37,125 nucleotides of DNA from JBFHIZ01 sp041596215 (GTDB lineage: Bacteria; Bacillota; Clostridia; Lachnospirales; Lachnospiraceae): contig JBFHIZ010000023.1 in the NCBI GenBank assembly GCA_041596215.1, positions 1-37,125 of the forward strand, written 5' to 3'. The notes under the pieces are model-generated. The model worked only from the letters and a program-made list of their open reading frames with translations. It was not told the origin of the DNA and searched no databases. Position numbers and translations under genes: made by a program. Below are positions 16,927 through 25,545 of the stretch, piece after piece. Numbering within the stretch: the first letter of the stretch is position 1; each line of letters starts with the position of its first letter.

Positions 16927-18153
16927 TTAAAATATTCTTCTTATGGTTATAATGGTTCGATAGTCCGCTGTCCCCATAATAATTCCAGTCCTAGATGTAC
17001 TTGCATGAATAATTTCACCATTTCCAACATACAAAGCCACATGTCCAGAATAACAAATGATATCTCCAGGAAGTGCATTCTCCAAACCATCAATTTCTGT
17101 TCCTACACTTCTTTGCGATGTGGAAGTCCTTGGAATATCAACTCCAAAATTTTTATATATGCTCTGTGTAAATCCAGAACAATCCGCTCCATTCGTTAAA
17201 CTTGTACCTCCATATACATATGGATTTCCAAGAAATTGTAAAGCATATGTGATTACGGATCCGCCCATATCATTTTCATCATAAGTTACGGAAGCAATAC
17301 TTGTTTCTTCCTGATTCGAAACTTCTTCCTCGCCTTGTTCATTTTGAGCGGTTACCGTAGACTCATTTACCGCTACCGTTCTTTCTGCAGCCGCTCTAGC
17401 TGCCAATCTATCCTGTTCTTCTTTTGCTAATCTAATTTCTTCTTCTTCTATAGATTCTGCATGAATAAATTCCGTATGCGTTGTAACATATTCTGCCGCT
17501 ACATATCCATCTCCTGCTTCTACAGAAACATTTACCCAATCACCCTCGATTGCTTCCACTAAAAGTTCCTCATCTTCTGGACACATACCAATAATTTCTG
17601 CACTAATCGAAGCTTCTTTTCGAATAAATAAAGTTTGCGTATTTACAGTTGCAAATACCGTTCCCACTTCGGGAACATAGGCTTCAGCTTCTGCACCTAA
17701 AACAACAAATTCTTTTTTCACATACCCAATAACACTACCAGATTCAATTTTTACCCATTCTCCATCGTTCTCTAGAAGCCTTCCAACTGAATTATTGTAT
17801 AGCTTACCAACAATAGTTCCACTTTCAGAAGCAGTATTACGTACATTTACATATTTATCAACTTTTGCAATAACCAAATCGGAAAAATCTTCCGTCTCTT
17901 CGTCACTACTTTCTTCGCTGGTACGTATTAATTCATCCACCGATTTTGTTGTAATTGTTGCCGTTTTTAACTCAATCGGCTCTACAGCAAACGTTGTAGA
18001 AATATCTCCCATCGAGATTCCTTCATCTAATAATAAAGACATTCCTGCCGCTGGAAGTTGAAAATTTTCAGTTGCTTCAATTCTCATTTGTATACATAGA
18101 CCAAGTATAAGTACCAACGTACCCATTAATGCGATATTCCATTTTTTCATCAT
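16927..18153 (-). CDS. Secreted NlpC/P60 peptidoglycan hydrolase with two SH3 domains
   Basis: This protein probably cleaves cell-wall stem peptides. A basic start and hydrophobic segment (about residues 7-22) form a signal peptide or anchor. Two bacterial SH3 domains follow, about 95-150 (VDKYVNVRNTAS) and 165-225 (TLFIRKEAS), for wall binding. After a Glu/Ala-rich linker comes the C-terminal NlpC/P60 domain with catalytic Cys325 (GADCSGF), His371 (SGHVALYVG) and His383 (IIHAST). All three expected residues are present. It has its own promoter and terminator. The ribosome site is weak: AAAAGG lies 14 nt before the ATG. Confidence 0.93.
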   Translation of the reverse strand: MMKKWNIALMGTLVLILGLCIQMRIEATENFQLPAAGMSLLLDEGISMGDISTTFAVEPIELKTATITTKSVDELIRTSEESSDEETEDFSDLVIAKVDKYVNVRNTASESGTIVGKLYNNSVGRLLENDGEWVKIESGSVIGYVKKEFVVLGAEAEAYVPEVGTVFATVNTQTLFIRKEASISAEIIGMCPEDEELLVEAIEGDWVNVSVEAGDGYVAAEYVTTHTEFIHAESIEEEEIRLAKEEQDRLAARAAAERTVAVNESTVTAQNEQGEEEVSNQEETSIASVTYDENDMGGSVITYALQFLGNPYVYGGTSLTNGADCSGFTQSIYKNFGVDIPRTSTSQRSVGTEIDGLENALPGDIICYSGHVALYVGNGEIIHASTSRTGIIMGTADYRTIITIRRIF

Positions 18154-18206
18154 TTTTGCGATACCATGCCTTTTCTCAAATGTTACAAAATTATTACATC
18201 TAATTT

Positions 18207-18235
18207 AATATAGCACTTTCGTACCAAGCTGTCAA
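18207..18235 (-). promoter_or_regulatory. Promoter of the NlpC/P60 gene
   Basis: TTGACA (18230-18235) and TATATT (18207-18212) on the minus strand are 17 bp apart. The -35 box lies only 6 nt after the trxB stop, and no terminator separates the two genes, so trxB transcripts may also read through. Confidence 0.82.
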
Positions 18236-18241
18236 GAAATC

Positions 18242-19147
18242 TTATTCCGAAAGATATCGTTCTACTGAAGTCACTGCATTTGCTCCATCAGAAGCCGCGG
18301 TAATGATCTGTCTTAATGCTTTTTTTCTTGCATCTCCCGCCACAAAAACTCCTGGAGCCGTAGTGATACAGCTTTCATTCGCAATAATATAATCATTTTC
18401 CATTTCTACTTTTCCAACGAGAAGTTCTGTGATTGGATGAATCCCCACTGCAATAAAAATGCCGTCTATTTTAAGTTCGTTTTCCTTATTTGTTTTTTTA
18501 TTTCTTATTTGAATAGTTTCAACTTGAGAAGTTCCTTCTATCTTTATTACTTCCGTATCCCAAACCATTTCAACATTTTCACATGCGAACAATGTTTTTT
18601 GTAATGATTTTATACCACGAAGTGTGTCCCTTCTATGAATCAAATAAACCTTTTTTGCAACTCTTGCTAAAAAAATAGCATCTTCGATTGCTACATCTCC
18701 ACCACCAACAACTGCAACCGTTTTGTCACGAAAAAAAGCACCATCACACGTGGCACAATAGGAAACCCCTTTTCCTGCCAATTCCATTTCTCCTGGAACA
18801 TCAAGATTCGCATATTTTGCTCCTGTTGCAACGAGTATTGTTTTTGTTTCGTATGTTTCTTTTTCAGTCTTTACTTGTTTTATTTTTTGAGATATATCAA
18901 TATTAATTACTTCTTCCGATATGAATTTTGCACCTAATTTTGCTGCATGATCACGCATTTTCATTGCCAGATCAAATCCATTAATTCCTGGAATACCCGG
19001 ATAATTATCCACTTCATAAGTTGTGACAATCTGTCCTCCACTCATTGCTTCCTTTTCAATTATTATTGTTTTTAACTCTGCTCTTTGTGCATAAATTGCT
19101 GCAGATAATCCTGCTGGCCCAGATCCTATAATTATCAAATCATACAT
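18242..19147 (-). CDS. trxB: Thioredoxin-disulfide reductase
   Basis: TrxB passes electrons from NADPH through FAD to thioredoxin. The FAD-binding IIGSGPAGLSAA is at the N-terminus, the redox pair CATC has Cys131 and Cys134 in SYCATCDGAFF, the NADPH-binding GGGDVAIEDA follows, and the C-terminal FVAGDAR FAD motif closes the fold. The 301-residue length is typical of the low-molecular-weight form. AGGAGG lies close before the ATG. No thioredoxin gene is adjacent. It has a good promoter at 19183-19211. Confidence 0.96.
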   Translation of the reverse strand: MYDLIIIGSGPAGLSAAIYAQRAELKTIIIEKEAMSGGQIVTTYEVDNYPGIPGINGFDLAMKMRDHAAKLGAKFISEEVINIDISQKIKQVKTEKETYETKTILVATGAKYANLDVPGEMELAGKGVSYCATCDGAFFRDKTVAVVGGGDVAIEDAIFLARVAKKVYLIHRRDTLRGIKSLQKTLFACENVEMVWDTEVIKIEGTSQVETIQIRNKKTNKENELKIDGIFIAVGIHPITELLVGKVEMENDYIIANESCITTAPGVFVAGDARKKALRQIITAASDGANAVTSVERYLSE

Positions 19148-19182
19148 ATGTCATCCTCCTTGATGTATCAAATATACCTATT

Positions 19183-19211
19183 ATTGTATCAGTTCTACTC
19201 TATTTTATCAA
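19183..19211 (-). promoter_or_regulatory. trxB promoter
   Basis: TTGATA (19206-19211) and TACAAT (19183-19188) on the minus strand are separated by 17 bp, about 35 nt before the trxB start. Confidence 0.8.
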
Positions 19212-19222
19212 TTCTTCTTTTC

Positions 19223-19251
19223 TTTTCGTAGCGTTAAAAATAGTGTATACT
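19223..19251 (+). promoter_or_regulatory. Possible promoter of the SDR gene
   Basis: TATACT (19246-19251) is a good -10, but the -35 at the right distance (TTTTCG, 19223-19228) is weak. The site diverges from the trxB promoter. Confidence 0.4.
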
Positions 19252-19289
19252 ACACGTATATAAATATTATCATTATATAAGGAGACAAA

Positions 19290-20009
19290 ATGAAAAAAAC
19301 AGTTTTTATCTCTGGTGCCTCACGTGGCATTGGAAAAGCAATTGCAGAAACCTTTGCAAAAAATGGACATCCTACCATCATCAATTGTAAGAACAACTTT
19401 CTTACATTACAAGAAATTGCTTTACAAATCGAAAAAAAATACTCTATTTCATGCCTTCCCATACAAGGTGACATCGGAAATGAAGAGGATGTAAACCGAA
19501 TATTTTCCTCGATTCCTCCCATAGATATCTTAATTAATAATGCTGGAATCGATTATGTTGGATTATTATCTGATATGAATATAAAAGACTGGAACCATGT
19601 GATTTCTACCAATCTAACCTCTGCTTTTTTATGTAGTAAAGCGGTAATTCCTTCCATGGTAGCAAATAAAGAAGGGAAAATAATCAATATTTCTTCTATT
19701 TGGGGAAGTGTTGGTGCTTCTATGGAAGTTGCATATTCAGCTAGTAAAGCAGGCCTAAATGGTTTTACAAAGGCACTTGCAAAAGAGTTAGCCCCTAGCA
19801 ATATTCAAGTAAATGCCATTGCTTGTGGTTTAATTGATACTGCAATGAATGCTTGTTATTCCACAGATGAATTAGATGCTATGGTTCATTCTATTCCAGC
19901 AGATCGCATTGGTGCACCAGAAGATATTGCAGAATTTGTTTTACAACTATCTAATAATCATACCTACTTAACTGGACAAATCATTAAAATTGACGGGGCT
20001 TGGATATAA
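19290..20009 (+). CDS. SDR oxidoreductase, probable EF-P 5-aminopentanone reductase (YmfI-like)
   Basis: A classical short-chain dehydrogenase: NAD(P)-binding GASRGIG (residues 9-15), NNAG (83-86), and catalytic Ser136, Tyr149 and Lys153 (YSASK). It would usually be labelled FabG-like. The stretch SSIWGSVGASMEVAYS, with KALAKELAPS, IDTAMN and IPADRIGAPEDIA, resembles Bacillus YmfI, which reduces the 5-aminopentanone group attached to a lysine of elongation factor P. That assignment is from memory of the family and should be read as probable. It stands alone on the plus strand, not in a fab cluster, which also speaks against a fatty-acid role. AAGGAG precedes the ATG. Confidence 0.8.
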   Translation: MKKTVFISGASRGIGKAIAETFAKNGHPTIINCKNNFLTLQEIALQIEKKYSISCLPIQGDIGNEEDVNRIFSSIPPIDILINNAGIDYVGLLSDMNIKDWNHVISTNLTSAFLCSKAVIPSMVANKEGKIINISSIWGSVGASMEVAYSASKAGLNGFTKALAKELAPSNIQVNAIACGLIDTAMNACYSTDELDAMVHSIPADRIGAPEDIAEFVLQLSNNHTYLTGQIIKIDGAWI

Positions 20010-20030
20010 TCCAAACACCGTCAATTTTTT
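19986..20030. terminator. Terminator shared by the SDR gene and the membrane hydrolase gene
   Basis: A long imperfect stem joins AATTGACGG and TTGGAT with ATCCAA and CCGTCAATT, followed by T residues on the plus strand. It spans the SDR stop codon and ends at the stop of the convergent hydrolase gene, so it probably works in both directions, better on the plus strand. Confidence 0.8.
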
Positions 20031-22269
20031 ATTCATAACATACTCCAATTTTATCAAGAAACACTTCTCCCGACTCTTTATTTAGGATATGAATTTCTAT
20101 CGTTGTTATCGTCTGTAAATCAAGATTTCCTAACGTACTTACAAAATCCGAAAACGGAATCCTTATCGTCTGCATTGTCTTTTTATATTCCTCATCCCCT
20201 GTTAGATACTGCATCTTTCCTAATCTTGTTGGAATTGGTGGATATAGGATTGCATAATCTTTCGTATTTATTGTTGCTGAATGGTTTTTTGAATCCCGAA
20301 TAACGATTTCACATTCTAACAATTCATATATATTTTCTTCCACTCGTCTTTCATCTGCATCACAAATAGAAAATGTTAATATTTGATTTTTCAAATCACT
20401 TTCTGGTATTTGAACTTGAATATAAGGGTTGGTTCTATTTGTCCATTTCAATCGTAACACATGATTTTCTCTAGCTTTTTTCATCCCAACGTTAGAATAT
20501 GTTTCTAACGCCTCTGTCCATATCCCCACCTGATATGCGTGAATAAAAACATCCGGTAAGGTCCCCGTTTCCAAAATCACATCTTCTTCAAAATCACAAA
20601 ATATAGTTTCAGAAGAATCTTCGTATTGTTGTATATAAACTGTATCTGGTAAAATTTCTGTATATTTTCGATAATTATATAGTAATTCCTTATGCTTATC
20701 TTTTTCTAATAACGTAACATCCAAAAATGTCTTTATCATTATTTTTGCAATTTGTTGCTGTTGTTTCTCATCCATTAAATTCTTGACATTAATCCATTTC
20801 GAATTTGGATACATCAAATCATATCTTCCCCATTTCGAATTAAACTGTCCATGATTCGCATTTGCGATATATAAGGATGTTTTTATATATTCTTCTTCTC
20901 CTGTAAAATAAATATTCTCATATTGGTTCATTCCCATATATCCATAAATATCCTGATCATTTGCACCTTGAAGTAACAGATAATTTACATCCGTAAGTTC
21001 TATTACATGATCTGCCGGATTAAATTGGTCAACAGTCGGAGCTATGGCAATTATTGATTGAATATCAAAATCATATGAGATTTTTCGAACGCCATTTTCT
21101 GTATATCGCTCTAATTGATTAAATAAATAGGTAACTGCTACCGATTCTCCACCTCTTGAGTGCCCAGCTATTGCGAGCTTTGAAAAATCCCCTTTTCGGT
21201 ATAGCATATTATCTTTATTCAAAATATATGTTTCAACCATTTTCATATTTTCCAACAACAAAATCGCTCTGGCGTCATTCTCATTCGATAACGTATTTAG
21301 AATATTCTCATCCACCGAAACCACAAGGTAACCAAAAGATGCAAGATATTCTCCTAAATATGCATACCCATCAAATGATGTTTCATTTATGTTATGATTG
21401 CCATGCATAAGAAATAACATCGGACAATTGGTCTCTTCTTCTGGATACCAAATCATACCTTTAACTTTTGCTTCTTCTAGATTCATCTTATGAAAAATAG
21501 TTCTATACTTGCCAGCTAACCCATCTGCATCTGTAACATACATAGATAAATCGATTGTTTCACTATCTAATGAAGAATACTCTTCCTCTCCATAGCTTAA
21601 TGACATAACTTGATAGGGACCCATTGTAATTCCATCGATATCCGTTAAATCCTCTGCATTCATTTGATCGTAGGTATATTCTTGAGAGAGTTCTAAAAAA
21701 TCGGCAATCTTGTTCTCTTGAAATCCTTCTCCAAAGAAAAAGATTCCACTTAAAATAACGAATATGGAAGAAACCAACATCATACTATATAACATTTTTG
21801 TTTTTCTTTTATGTATAACTAATGCATAAAAAGTTCGGGCAAAACTTGCTAACATAAATGCAAGGAACACACTAAGTATTTGACTTTCCGTTCGCACTGT
21901 TTTAATGCAACCACTTTTTATTCCTTGCATAAAAAGATAACTGAGCACCATCCAGTCAAAGAAAAACACAAGATTTATGCGAAATAACAATTTGACTATT
22001 CTTTGACCTAGATAGATAAACAAACTTCCTAGTAATAGAGAAATAAGTAATATAATAACGGCTACAAATGGTGTCTGAGATAAATTCTCATACACCATTT
22101 GAGCCGTCATCAATTCAAAGCATGTAATAAGCACAAAAAATGTTCCCATTTTTGTGTCTTTATAATTTGAAAGAAAACACTGATAAAATGTCGAAACAAA
22201 TCTACCCACACGGTCTGTAAATCCTTTCTTTTCTATTTTCTTTTTCATTTCAAAATCATCTGCTTTCAT
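20029..22269 (-). CDS. Five-helix membrane protein with an extracellular alpha/beta-hydrolase domain
   Basis: The 746-residue protein has about five hydrophobic helices in the first 180 residues. An alpha/beta-hydrolase core (about 270-490) and a beta-rich C-terminal region (about 540-746) follow. Triad candidates are Ser371 in GHSRGG, Asp438 or Asp440 in GANDQD, and His473 in ANHGQF; the oxyanion HG is at 289-290. The core recalls chlorophyllase or dienelactone-hydrolase relatives, so an ester is a likely substrate, but none can be named. The C-terminal part may be a jelly-roll carbohydrate-binding-like module. It starts 9 nt after the rubrerythrin stop and has no strong ribosome site, suggesting co-transcription. 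Confidence 0.72.
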   Translation of the reverse strand: MKADDFEMKKKIEKKGFTDRVGRFVSTFYQCFLSNYKDTKMGTFFVLITCFELMTAQMVYENLSQTPFVAVIILLISLLLGSLFIYLGQRIVKLLFRINLVFFFDWMVLSYLFMQGIKSGCIKTVRTESQILSVFLAFMLASFARTFYALVIHKRKTKMLYSMMLVSSIFVILSGIFFFGEGFQENKIADFLELSQEYTYDQMNAEDLTDIDGITMGPYQVMSLSYGEEEYSSLDSETIDLSMYVTDADGLAGKYRTIFHKMNLEEAKVKGMIWYPEEETNCPMLFLMHGNHNINETSFDGYAYLGEYLASFGYLVVSVDENILNTLSNENDARAILLLENMKMVETYILNKDNMLYRKGDFSKLAIAGHSRGGESVAVTYLFNQLERYTENGVRKISYDFDIQSIIAIAPTVDQFNPADHVIELTDVNYLLLQGANDQDIYGYMGMNQYENIYFTGEEEYIKTSLYIANANHGQFNSKWGRYDLMYPNSKWINVKNLMDEKQQQQIAKIMIKTFLDVTLLEKDKHKELLYNYRKYTEILPDTVYIQQYEDSSETIFCDFEEDVILETGTLPDVFIHAYQVGIWTEALETYSNVGMKKARENHVLRLKWTNRTNPYIQVQIPESDLKNQILTFSICDADERRVEENIYELLECEIVIRDSKNHSATINTKDYAILYPPIPTRLGKMQYLTGDEEYKKTMQTIRIPFSDFVSTLGNLDLQTITTIEIHILNKESGEVFLDKIGVCYE

Positions 22270-22278
22270 TCGTTTGTT

Positions 22279-22818
22279 TTAGTAATTTTCACAATTTACT
22301 TCAAAATAACTTTGTGGATGAGCACATACAGGACATAATTCAGGTGCTTTTTTACCAATTACCAAATGTCCACAATTTGAACATTTCCACATTGTTTCGC
22401 CGTCTTTTGAAAATACCAAATCCCCTTCTATATTTTCTAATAATTTCAGATATCTTTGTTCATGATGTTTTTCAATTGCTGCTACGCCTTCAAAAAGTGC
22501 AGCGATTTTAGTAAATCCTTCTGCTCTTGCTTCTTTTGCAAAATTAGCATACATATCTGTCCACTCATAATTTTCACCGGCAGCTGCATCCTTTAAATTT
22601 TCCGTCGTTTTTCCAATACCATCATGTAATAATTTAAACCAAAGCTCCGCATGTTCCTTTTCGTTGTTTGCTGTTTCTTCAAATAACTTTGAAATTTGAA
22701 CATAACCCTCTTTTTTTGCTTTCGAAGCATAATAAGTATATTTATTTCTTGCCATTGACTCTCCGGCAAATGCTGTTTGTAAGTTTGCTTCTGTTTTTGT
22801 TCCTTTTAATTCTGGCAT
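22279..22818 (-). CDS. rbr: Rubrerythrin
   Basis: Rubrerythrin reduces hydrogen peroxide in anaerobes using a diiron centre and a rubredoxin-type iron site. Diiron ligands are visible as Glu20 (AFAGES), Glu53 and His56 (EKEH), and the matching pair in the second half (EKHHEQRY). The C-terminal rubredoxin-like domain has CSNC and CPVC cysteine pairs. At 179 residues it is a short but complete form. AGGAGG precedes the ATG. The promoter is near-consensus and overlaps a PerR-like box, which fits peroxide induction. Confidence 0.96.
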   Translation of the reverse strand: MPELKGTKTEANLQTAFAGESMARNKYTYYASKAKKEGYVQISKLFEETANNEKEHAELWFKLLHDGIGKTTENLKDAAAGENYEWTDMYANFAKEARAEGFTKIAALFEGVAAIEKHHEQRYLKLLENIEGDLVFSKDGETMWKCSNCGHLVIGKKAPELCPVCAHPQSYFEVNCENY

Positions 22819-22844
22819 ACTATTCCTCCTTCAATGTTTGTGTT

Positions 22845-22859
22845 TTCCTAAAATAGGAA
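22845..22859. promoter_or_regulatory. Perfect palindrome in the rbr leader
   Basis: TTCCTA and TAGGAA flank a 3-bp centre, just after the expected rbr transcription start and before the ribosome site. It could be an operator or a small leader hairpin; I do not recognise the factor. Confidence 0.45.
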
Positions 22860-22862
22860 TCA

Positions 22863-22899
22863 TTACTATTATTATAAATTGGATATACTCTTATGTCAA
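22863..22899 (-). promoter_or_regulatory. rbr promoter with a PerR-like box
   Basis: On the minus strand TTGACA (22894-22899) and TATAAT (22871-22876) are 17 bp apart, a full consensus promoter. A 15-bp stretch at 22863-22877, TTATAATAATAGTAA, matches the Bacillus PerR box TTATAATnATTATAA at all but two positions and covers the -10, where repressor binding would block RNA polymerase. Confidence 0.75.
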
Positions 22900-22906
22900 T
22901 ATTAAA

Positions 22907-23689
22907 TTAGTTGGAAAGGATATCCAAATCATGTTTTACTTCCTCATCACCTGTAACTTCATACAAGAAAAAAAGTAATTGTTTTCCATATGGTAAATTT
23001 CCAATTTCAATTGCTTGTTTACCTATTTTATACACAAATGCCAATGTTTTTGAGGATATCTGTGTTGGTATATTTTCCTGTAAAAGTACTTGTTGGATTT
23101 CTTCCACCGTATTATTTTTTAGTTTATGTTCCATTGCTTTTTGTAAGTATATGATTTCATTATTTGCTGCTTCCGTTTCAAAAAACATATTACTATAATC
23201 GTACAAATCTTTTGCTATCTGCGGTTTCATTTTTTCCAAATAATAATTTCCCAACAAACGATAAAACCAGGCAATATCAAGTTTTGTAAAACAATAAAAA
23301 TATAATTCAAATGCCATTTCTTTTAAATTCTCATATTCTTCAAGTTCTCGATAACAAGTAGCCAAATCAAATAATATATCAAGATCTACCGGATTATACT
23401 TAATTGCCTCTAAATAATATTTTTTTGCTTCTAAAAAAGACCCAGCTTCTCGCTTTCTTCTTCCCATTTCATGATACATTTTATGCATCCCTATTTCACT
23501 TAATTCTTCCAATTCCCTTTTTTTAAAATATGTGTAAAAAGGAATCTCTAAAGGATGGTTTGGGCAAAACCAGTCATTCCCCTCTAAAAAAACATATTCC
23601 TTACAACTATTGATAAATTCTTCTAATTTATTAATAGCAATCGATTTTAGTTGTAAATTTAATTGTTCCCATGTATCTTGAAAATTCAT
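22907..23689 (-). CDS. TPR-like helical protein, function unknown
   Basis: The 260-residue protein is fully helical in appearance, without signal or membrane segment, so it is cytoplasmic. A TPR-like unit is visible around residues 85-135 (FLEAKKYYLEAIKYNPVDLDILFDLATCYRELEEYENL), and further helical pairs follow. It starts 8 nt after the preceding lipoprotein gene and is the last gene of the ABC/adaptor cluster, with the rbr promoter directly after it. It may be a scaffold for the cluster's products, but only the position suggests this. Confidence 0.72.
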   Translation of the reverse strand: MNFQDTWEQLNLQLKSIAINKLEEFINSCKEYVFLEGNDWFCPNHPLEIPFYTYFKKRELEELSEIGMHKMYHEMGRRKREAGSFLEAKKYYLEAIKYNPVDLDILFDLATCYRELEEYENLKEMAFELYFYCFTKLDIAWFYRLLGNYYLEKMKPQIAKDLYDYSNMFFETEAANNEIIYLQKAMEHKLKNNTVEEIQQVLLQENIPTQISSKTLAFVYKIGKQAIEIGNLPYGKQLLFFLYEVTGDEEVKHDLDILSN

Positions 23690-23697
23690 TTCATCTC

Positions 23698-24477
23698 CTA
23701 ATTTAATAACTGAATTTCATATCCATCCCAAATACTATCTAGTTGGCTTTCTTCTTGAATATTCGTCACTTCCCCAGTTTCTTCCATTGTTTCCGTAATA
23801 ATAATCGTTCCTTCTTGATTAAATTCCTGTGTCAAAGAAGCTACTACCGTTATCTTATCATTTTTTACTTCATAAAGTCTATAGCTAAGAAGTCCTGCAT
23901 CTCGACTAAAACTAAAAATTTGTTCTTTTTCGGAATCAATTGCAAGATTCGCAATTGCAGAAGCTTCATCCGAATATATAAATTGTTTTTCACTTTCTGT
24001 CCAAAGATAAACATAATTATATGCATTGACATCTGCTCCTGAGTTTCTGGTGATCACATCAAGTTTTCCATCGAAATTAACGTCCGCAAAAAAACAACAA
24101 TTCCCACTATAAGAAAGGTACCAATCTTTTGTAAAATATGGTTTATTATCAATAATCTGAATTTCTTGCCCATTCTTATCCGAAATTAAATACATTGCAT
24201 GTAATTCACCATTTTCGTCTTCATTTAATTCCATAGTAAACGATAGTAATTCTAACGCAAACTCACTCTCCTCGATTTCTGTTTTTTCGATAATTGGCGT
24301 TTCTTCTTCCTCATCCACTAGTGTTTTCGTTTCTTCCACTTTTTCGTATTCACCCTCTACAAAACAACCTTCCTCTTTGTCCCAGGTTATTTCTATTGGT
24401 TCTGCGTCTTGCTTCTTACATGCTGTACCTATTAAAACTATTATAAGTACCAATCCTAAAATTTTAATTTTTTTCAT
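23698..24477 (-). CDS. Lipoprotein with a DxNxDG calcium-loop-like motif
   Basis: A signal peptide ending in IGTAC (Cys20) marks a probable lipoprotein, though the -3 residue is not canonical. A Glu-rich linker (residues 30-70) leads to a beta-rich domain containing FADVNFDGKLDVITRNSG. This matches the DxNxDGxxD loop of FG-GAP/VCBS-like repeats that often bind calcium. It is 259 residues long. It lies 11 nt after the MacB-like gene and 8 nt before the TPR-like gene, so it is part of the same transcript. An extracellular binding role is plausible; the ligand is unknown. Confidence 0.75.
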   Translation of the reverse strand: MKKIKILGLVLIIVLIGTACKKQDAEPIEITWDKEEGCFVEGEYEKVEETKTLVDEEEETPIIEKTEIEESEFALELLSFTMELNEDENGELHAMYLISDKNGQEIQIIDNKPYFTKDWYLSYSGNCCFFADVNFDGKLDVITRNSGADVNAYNYVYLWTESEKQFIYSDEASAIANLAIDSEKEQIFSFSRDAGLLSYRLYEVKNDKITVVASLTQEFNQEGTIIITETMEETGEVTNIQEESQLDSIWDGYEIQLLN

Positions 24478-24488
24478 AATTCTCTTTC

Positions 24489-25529
24489 CTAATATTTATT
24501 TTTTTTCTTTCTTTGCTCAAGTTTTCTTTTTGTTATTTTTCTTATCCATATGAAAAGAAAACAACATAGACAAAATGGTATTACGAGAAGAACCAGTTCT
24601 ATTTTCAGTAAAATCACGGCAACATCTTCATATCCTCTAGCTATATTTTCCCAAAATGGATATATTATTCCATTCATGCTCATTGATCTTGACGGAAAGC
24701 TAGTTGCAATCTCCCATAAAGAATCCATTTGAAATCTAGAAGAATTTTCTACAATTGAGACTCTATCTTCCTCCATATTAAGCACTTCGTCAACCATATT
24801 TCTCGCAAAACCTGATACGGGATCTGGCATAATGATTTCATAATTTTTAATTCCTTTATTTGTCCCATATTTAGCAAGCGACTGGTACGAAAGAAATAAC
24901 GTAGGAACGTCATTTCCAGCCAACTCATCCATCTTACTTACCGTTCTTTCATAAACTCCGATAATCTTATGTGGAATATTTTGAATGGTAACATATTTCC
25001 CTACAACATTTGAAGAACCAAATAATTTCCATGCAATTTCTTCATCAATAATAACATAATCATCCATCAAATTTGCTTCACTAAAATAATTTCCGTAAAC
25101 AAGTGTTACTGGGTGAAATACAAAAAAATCTCCTCCTACTCCATAAGCTTTTCCAGAAAAATTATTTTCATCAAATGAAAGTGTTATCTCTCCCATCGCA
25201 CTATAACTATCCACAAACAACCTAGCGGAAGAATTTTCTTCATCTACTGCAAAAGAAGCTTCTTCTAATTTTTCTGCTAACTCATATCTTATTTTTTTAA
25301 TCGTATCCTCTTGTACATCTTCACTGATTGAAAAAAAGCAACTTATCTGCGCCCAATCATTTTGATCCGTCCAGCTCTCAACAACTTGTTGATCTTTCAA
25401 TTGCTTTACCATATGAATCCGAATGCCATGTATCACAACTACTACGATAATGCAAAACAGTGAAATAAAAAACCATATCATCTTTTTCCAGGTAAATTTT
25501 TCAATTATTTTTTCCCATTTTTTTTTCAT
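24489..25529 (-). CDS. Shortened MacB-like membrane protein without ATPase
   Basis: This has one N-terminal helix (about residues 20-40), then a large extracellular domain with the MacB periplasmic-core pattern (for example VIIDEEIAWKLFG and VGKYVTIQNIPHKIIGVY). One C-terminal helix (about 305-330) and a basic tail complete it. Full MacB/FtsX permeases end with three helices after this domain; here only one is present, and no frameshifted continuation is evident, since the next gene starts 11 nt later. A TTG nine codons upstream is in frame and overlaps the adaptor stop, but the ATG at 25529 is preceded by GGATGGAA and gives 346 residues. It probably partners with the adjacent adaptor, but it cannot be a normal FtsX permease. 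Confidence 0.75.
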   Translation of the reverse strand: MKKKWEKIIEKFTWKKMIWFFISLFCIIVVVVIHGIRIHMVKQLKDQQVVESWTDQNDWAQISCFFSISEDVQEDTIKKIRYELAEKLEEASFAVDEENSSARLFVDSYSAMGEITLSFDENNFSGKAYGVGGDFFVFHPVTLVYGNYFSEANLMDDYVIIDEEIAWKLFGSSNVVGKYVTIQNIPHKIIGVYERTVSKMDELAGNDVPTLFLSYQSLAKYGTNKGIKNYEIIMPDPVSGFARNMVDEVLNMEEDRVSIVENSSRFQMDSLWEIATSFPSRSMSMNGIIYPFWENIARGYEDVAVILLKIELVLLVIPFCLCCFLFIWIRKITKRKLEQRKKKNKY

Positions 25530-25545
25530 TTTTATTCCATCCAAT

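Noticed and set aside
24489..25529. Frameshifted MacB permease
   Set aside because: The 11-nt gap to the next gene leaves no room for the missing helices; the gene ends cleanly.
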